Shown here: positions 5,040 through 7,044 of the stretch, in pieces
How positions within the stretch are numbered: position 1 is the stretch's first letter
Layout: each line of letters begins with the position of its first letter
NCBI GenBank assembly: GCA_003518245.1
Contig: DOZA01000024.1
Coordinates: forward strand, 1-7,044
From: Bacteroidales bacterium
Lineage (GTDB): Bacteria; Bacteroidota; Bacteroidia; Bacteroidales; VadinHA17
DNA length: 7,044 nucleotides
Reading direction: 5' to 3'
Notes under the pieces: generated by a model
The model's database searches: none
What the model was told of the DNA's origin: nothing
The model's input: only the letters and a program-made list of their open reading frames with translations
Position numbers and translations under genes: made by a program

Positions 5040-7044
5040 AATACCACCTTCTCTTCCTGATCTTGTCCTTATCATTTACATCATTGGCATCAAGTACCCA
5101 CATTCCCCTGCCATGTGTAGCAATAATAATCATATTATCCCTTGGGTGTATCTGAAGGTCATGAACATATGCAAAAGGGAGGTCACCAAGAACCTCATAA
5201 TTTTCACCTCCGTCCTTACTAACATAAACACCTGCATCAGTTCCAACGTAAAGAATGTTCCTGTTAACCGGATCCTCTCTTATGACATTCACCGGGCCTA
5301 CAGGTATATTACCGGAGATATCTGTCCATGTATCACCAAAATCAGTGGATTTCCATATATACACCTGGGAATCGTCGTCACGCCTACCCGTTTGTGTCAT
5401 ATATACAGTACCCAGGTCGTACATTGATGCTGTCAGTCTCGACACCCATCTTTCAGGTACAGGGTCACTGCGTATCTCTGTCCAGTTTTTGCCTCCGTCT
5501 TTTGTTCTCCATACCCTGCCATCATCGGTTCCTGCATAAAGCAATCCAAATTTTAGTGGTGATTCGTCAAAAGCTGAAATAGTCTGGTAACTAATATCAC
5601 CCATTTTTTCAGGATCATTATAACTCAGGTCAGGGCTTATATATTCCCATGTATCACCCCTGTCTTTTGACATCATCACATATTGCATGCAGTGGTATAC
5701 AATATCCTGGTTATGACGTGATAATAATGTGGGGGCCACCCATTGTCCCCTGAGAGCTGTCTCGTTATCATATCTTACAGGCAGTACTCCTTTCTGACCT
5801 TCAGGATATTTATCTATTTCAGCCCTTGCCAGGTTCCCATAGAAAGAGCTGGCATATATAGTATTATTGTCTTCTTTATTTATAGCATGTGTTGTTCCTT
5901 CTGCCCCCAGGGTATGTGACCATTCCTTAGCAGGTACATTATCACGGCCACGACTCAGGTCAACGGTAGTATAAAAACTATGATGATCCTGTATTGATCC
6001 TGCAACCTTGAAGGGAGTGCTCATATCATATTCAATATTATAGAATTGTGCCAATGGAAGCACTTCAATAGGATATTTCCATGTTTCTCCCTTGTCATAG
6101 GAAATAGTTAATCCTCCATCCTGTACATTGAGCAGGTAGTTACCATTATTAGGATCTATCCATTGTCCATGGTGATCAGCGTGGGGCCCACGCAGGCGCT
6201 TGAATGTTTTACCACCATCAGTGCTCTGACTGAGAGGTATACCCATTATGTAAACCGTATTCTCATCTGAAGGATCCACACGTATCTGTCCGAATACCCA
6301 GCCATAGGTAGATGAATGTCTTTCCATATATGTTTTCATATCAGGTGTAAGGCCACTGACCTGTCTCCAGTTCTTACCACCATTGTCTGTCCTGTAAACA
6401 GTTGCTCCTTTAATGATATCTTCTCTCTGTCTTCCATACGAATCAAGTGCCCCTTCCTCGGCAGGATAGGCCACTTCGTAATTATCCACTAGGGCATAAA
6501 GTATATCCGGATTGCTGGCTGCTATATCAATACCTATTCGGCCAAGTTTGTTGGCTTTTGGCAAACCATTTACAATCTTTTCCCATGTTCTGCCACCATT
6601 GGCAGATTTCCAGATGGCACAGTTCTTTGATGTCTCATAGGTACGTGGATCGTTCCATTTAAGCCTCATCCTTTCCCATGTAGTACAATATACAGTGTTT
6701 GGTCTGGAAGGATCAAGAACAAGGTCAAATACACCGGTCATCTCATCAAGATAAAGTATTTTTTCCCATGTTCTACCTCCATCAGTGGTCTTATATAGAC
6801 CTCTTTCTTCATTGGTTGTCCATTCATGGCCTGTAGCAGCAACATATACTATATCAGAATTTTTTGGATGTATCCTGATACGACCGATGGTCATGGTATT
6901 TTCAAGACCCATATTTTTCCATGTCTTGCCTCCATCAGTGGTCTTAAATACTCCACAGCCCGAATTTGAGCTCCTGAAAATATTTGCTTCACCTGTTCCT
7001 ACCCATACAATATCAGGATTATTGGCGTCAATGGCTATATCACC
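5038..7044 (-). CDS. Multi-Asp-box (BNR/sortilin-like) beta-propeller protein, 5' end outside the window
   Basis: The frame runs 668 codons from the window edge to the TAA at 5038-5040. The internal ATG at 6910-6912 is not the true start, because 44 further in-frame codons upstream already contain a repeat. Counting from the window edge, Asp-box motifs (S/T-x-D-x-G-x-x-W) sit near 34-42, 85-93, 146-154, 218-226, 273-281, 314-322, 458-466, 513-521, 565-573 and 608-616, separated by strands of the type HPKNSDIVYVAA. Diagnostic segments of the Bacteroidota VPS10/sortilin-like 'glycosyl hydrolase' group are HADHHGQWIDP (288-298) and, near the end, ATHGRGMWVLD (642-652). The fold is probably one or two beta-propellers, exported or in the envelope; the signal peptide would lie outside the window. 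The name 'glycosyl hydrolase' is not supported by any visible sialidase catalytic set, so function is unknown. It ends in a basic tail (KDKIRKRRWY) with no recognisable type IX secretion sorting domain. Confidence 0.88.
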   Translation of the reverse strand, partial: GDIAIDANNPDIVWVGTGEANIFRSSNSGCGVFKTTDGGKTWKNMGLENTMTIGRIRIHPKNSDIVYVAATGHEWTTNEERGLYKTTDGGRTWEKILYLDEMTGVFDLVLDPSRPNTVYCTTWERMRLKWNDPRTYETSKNCAIWKSANGGRTWEKIVNGLPKANKLGRIGIDIAASNPDILYALVDNYEVAYPAEEGALDSYGRQREDIIKGATVYRTDNGGKNWRQVSGLTPDMKTYMERHSSTYGWVFGQIRVDPSDENTVYIMGIPLSQSTDGGKTFKRLRGPHADHHGQWIDPNNGNYLLNVQDGGLTISYDKGETWKYPIEVLPLAQFYNIEYDMSTPFKVAGSIQDHHSFYTTVDLSRGRDNVPAKEWSHTLGAEGTTHAINKEDNNTIYASSFYGNLARAEIDKYPEGQKGVLPVRYDNETALRGQWVAPTLLSRHNQDIVYHCMQYVMMSKDRGDTWEYISPDLSYNDPEKMGDISYQTISAFDESPLKFGLLYAGTDDGRVWRTKDGGKNWTEIRSDPVPERWVSRLTASMYDLGTVYMTQTGRRDDDSQVYIWKSTDFGDTWTDISGNIPVGPVNVIREDPVNRNILYVGTDAGVYVSKDGGENYEVLGDLPFAYVHDLQIHPRDNMIIIATHGRGMWVLDANDVNDKDKIRKRRWY
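6776..6946. repeat. Direct DNA repeats within the Asp-box coding sequence
   Basis: The 18-mer CCTCCATCAGTGGTCTTA occurs at 6776-6793 and again at 6929-6946, 153 nt apart (51 codons), inside an almost identical stretch of about 37 nt. It encodes the Asp-box core KTTDGGK/R-TW on the minus strand. Similar but more diverged copies occur at other Asp-boxes, for example near 6206-6230. The identity at DNA level, including synonymous positions, suggests fairly recent duplication or gene conversion between blades. Confidence 0.65.

Noticed and set aside
4984..5582. + strand open frames antisense to the Asp-box gene
   Set aside because: The minus-strand frame holds repeated Asp-boxes throughout; the + strand products show no motif and overlap each other.

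Overview
The window looks like chromosomal DNA from a member of the Bacteroidota, most likely a Bacteroidales-type lineage. The main reasons are the block amn-holA divergent from a stand-alone HsdR N-terminal-domain gene, a short AMP nucleosidase without the long N-terminal domain of the E. coli enzyme, a large Asp-box (BNR) beta-propeller protein of the kind often annotated 'glycosyl hydrolase' in this phylum, starts without Shine-Dalgarno sequences, and promoter-like TAnnTTTG motifs. This is inference from gene families and context; no database search was possible.

Layout. Positions 1-188 (+) hold the 3' end of an unidentified CDS that seems to carry a frameshift right at the window edge. 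It converges on an NhaC-family Na+/H+ antiporter gene (197-1687, -). The intergenic stretch 1688-1938 is packed with nested palindromes: a 16-bp AT palindrome, a GC-rich hairpin with a 15-bp stem, and a second hairpin. A promoter-like sequence then leads into a YqgE/AlgH-family gene (1939-2529, +). That gene runs tail to tail into holA, the DNA polymerase III delta subunit gene (2526-3539, -), the two stop codons sharing a TTAA. holA is preceded by the AMP nucleosidase gene (3542-4312, -) with a 2-nt gap, a clear two-gene operon. Across an 83-bp divergent promoter region lies the HsdR_N nuclease-fold gene (4396-4860, +). One nucleotide after its stop begins a truncated Nudix (MutT-like) remnant (4862-4996), which ends inside a palindromic repeat/terminator (4995-5017). 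The rest (5038-7044, -) is the C-terminal 668 codons of a multi-Asp-box propeller protein whose 5' end lies beyond the window.

Functionally this is mostly housekeeping: ion homeostasis, replication clamp loading, purine salvage and an envelope or secreted propeller protein. I see no phage, transposase, CRISPR, tRNA or rRNA, and no convincing new multi-gene system. The points most worth a second look are the composite palindromic element at about 1746-1875, the solo PD-(D/E)XK protein beside holA, and the decayed Nudix gene abutting a GAGACGCAGC-type palindrome.
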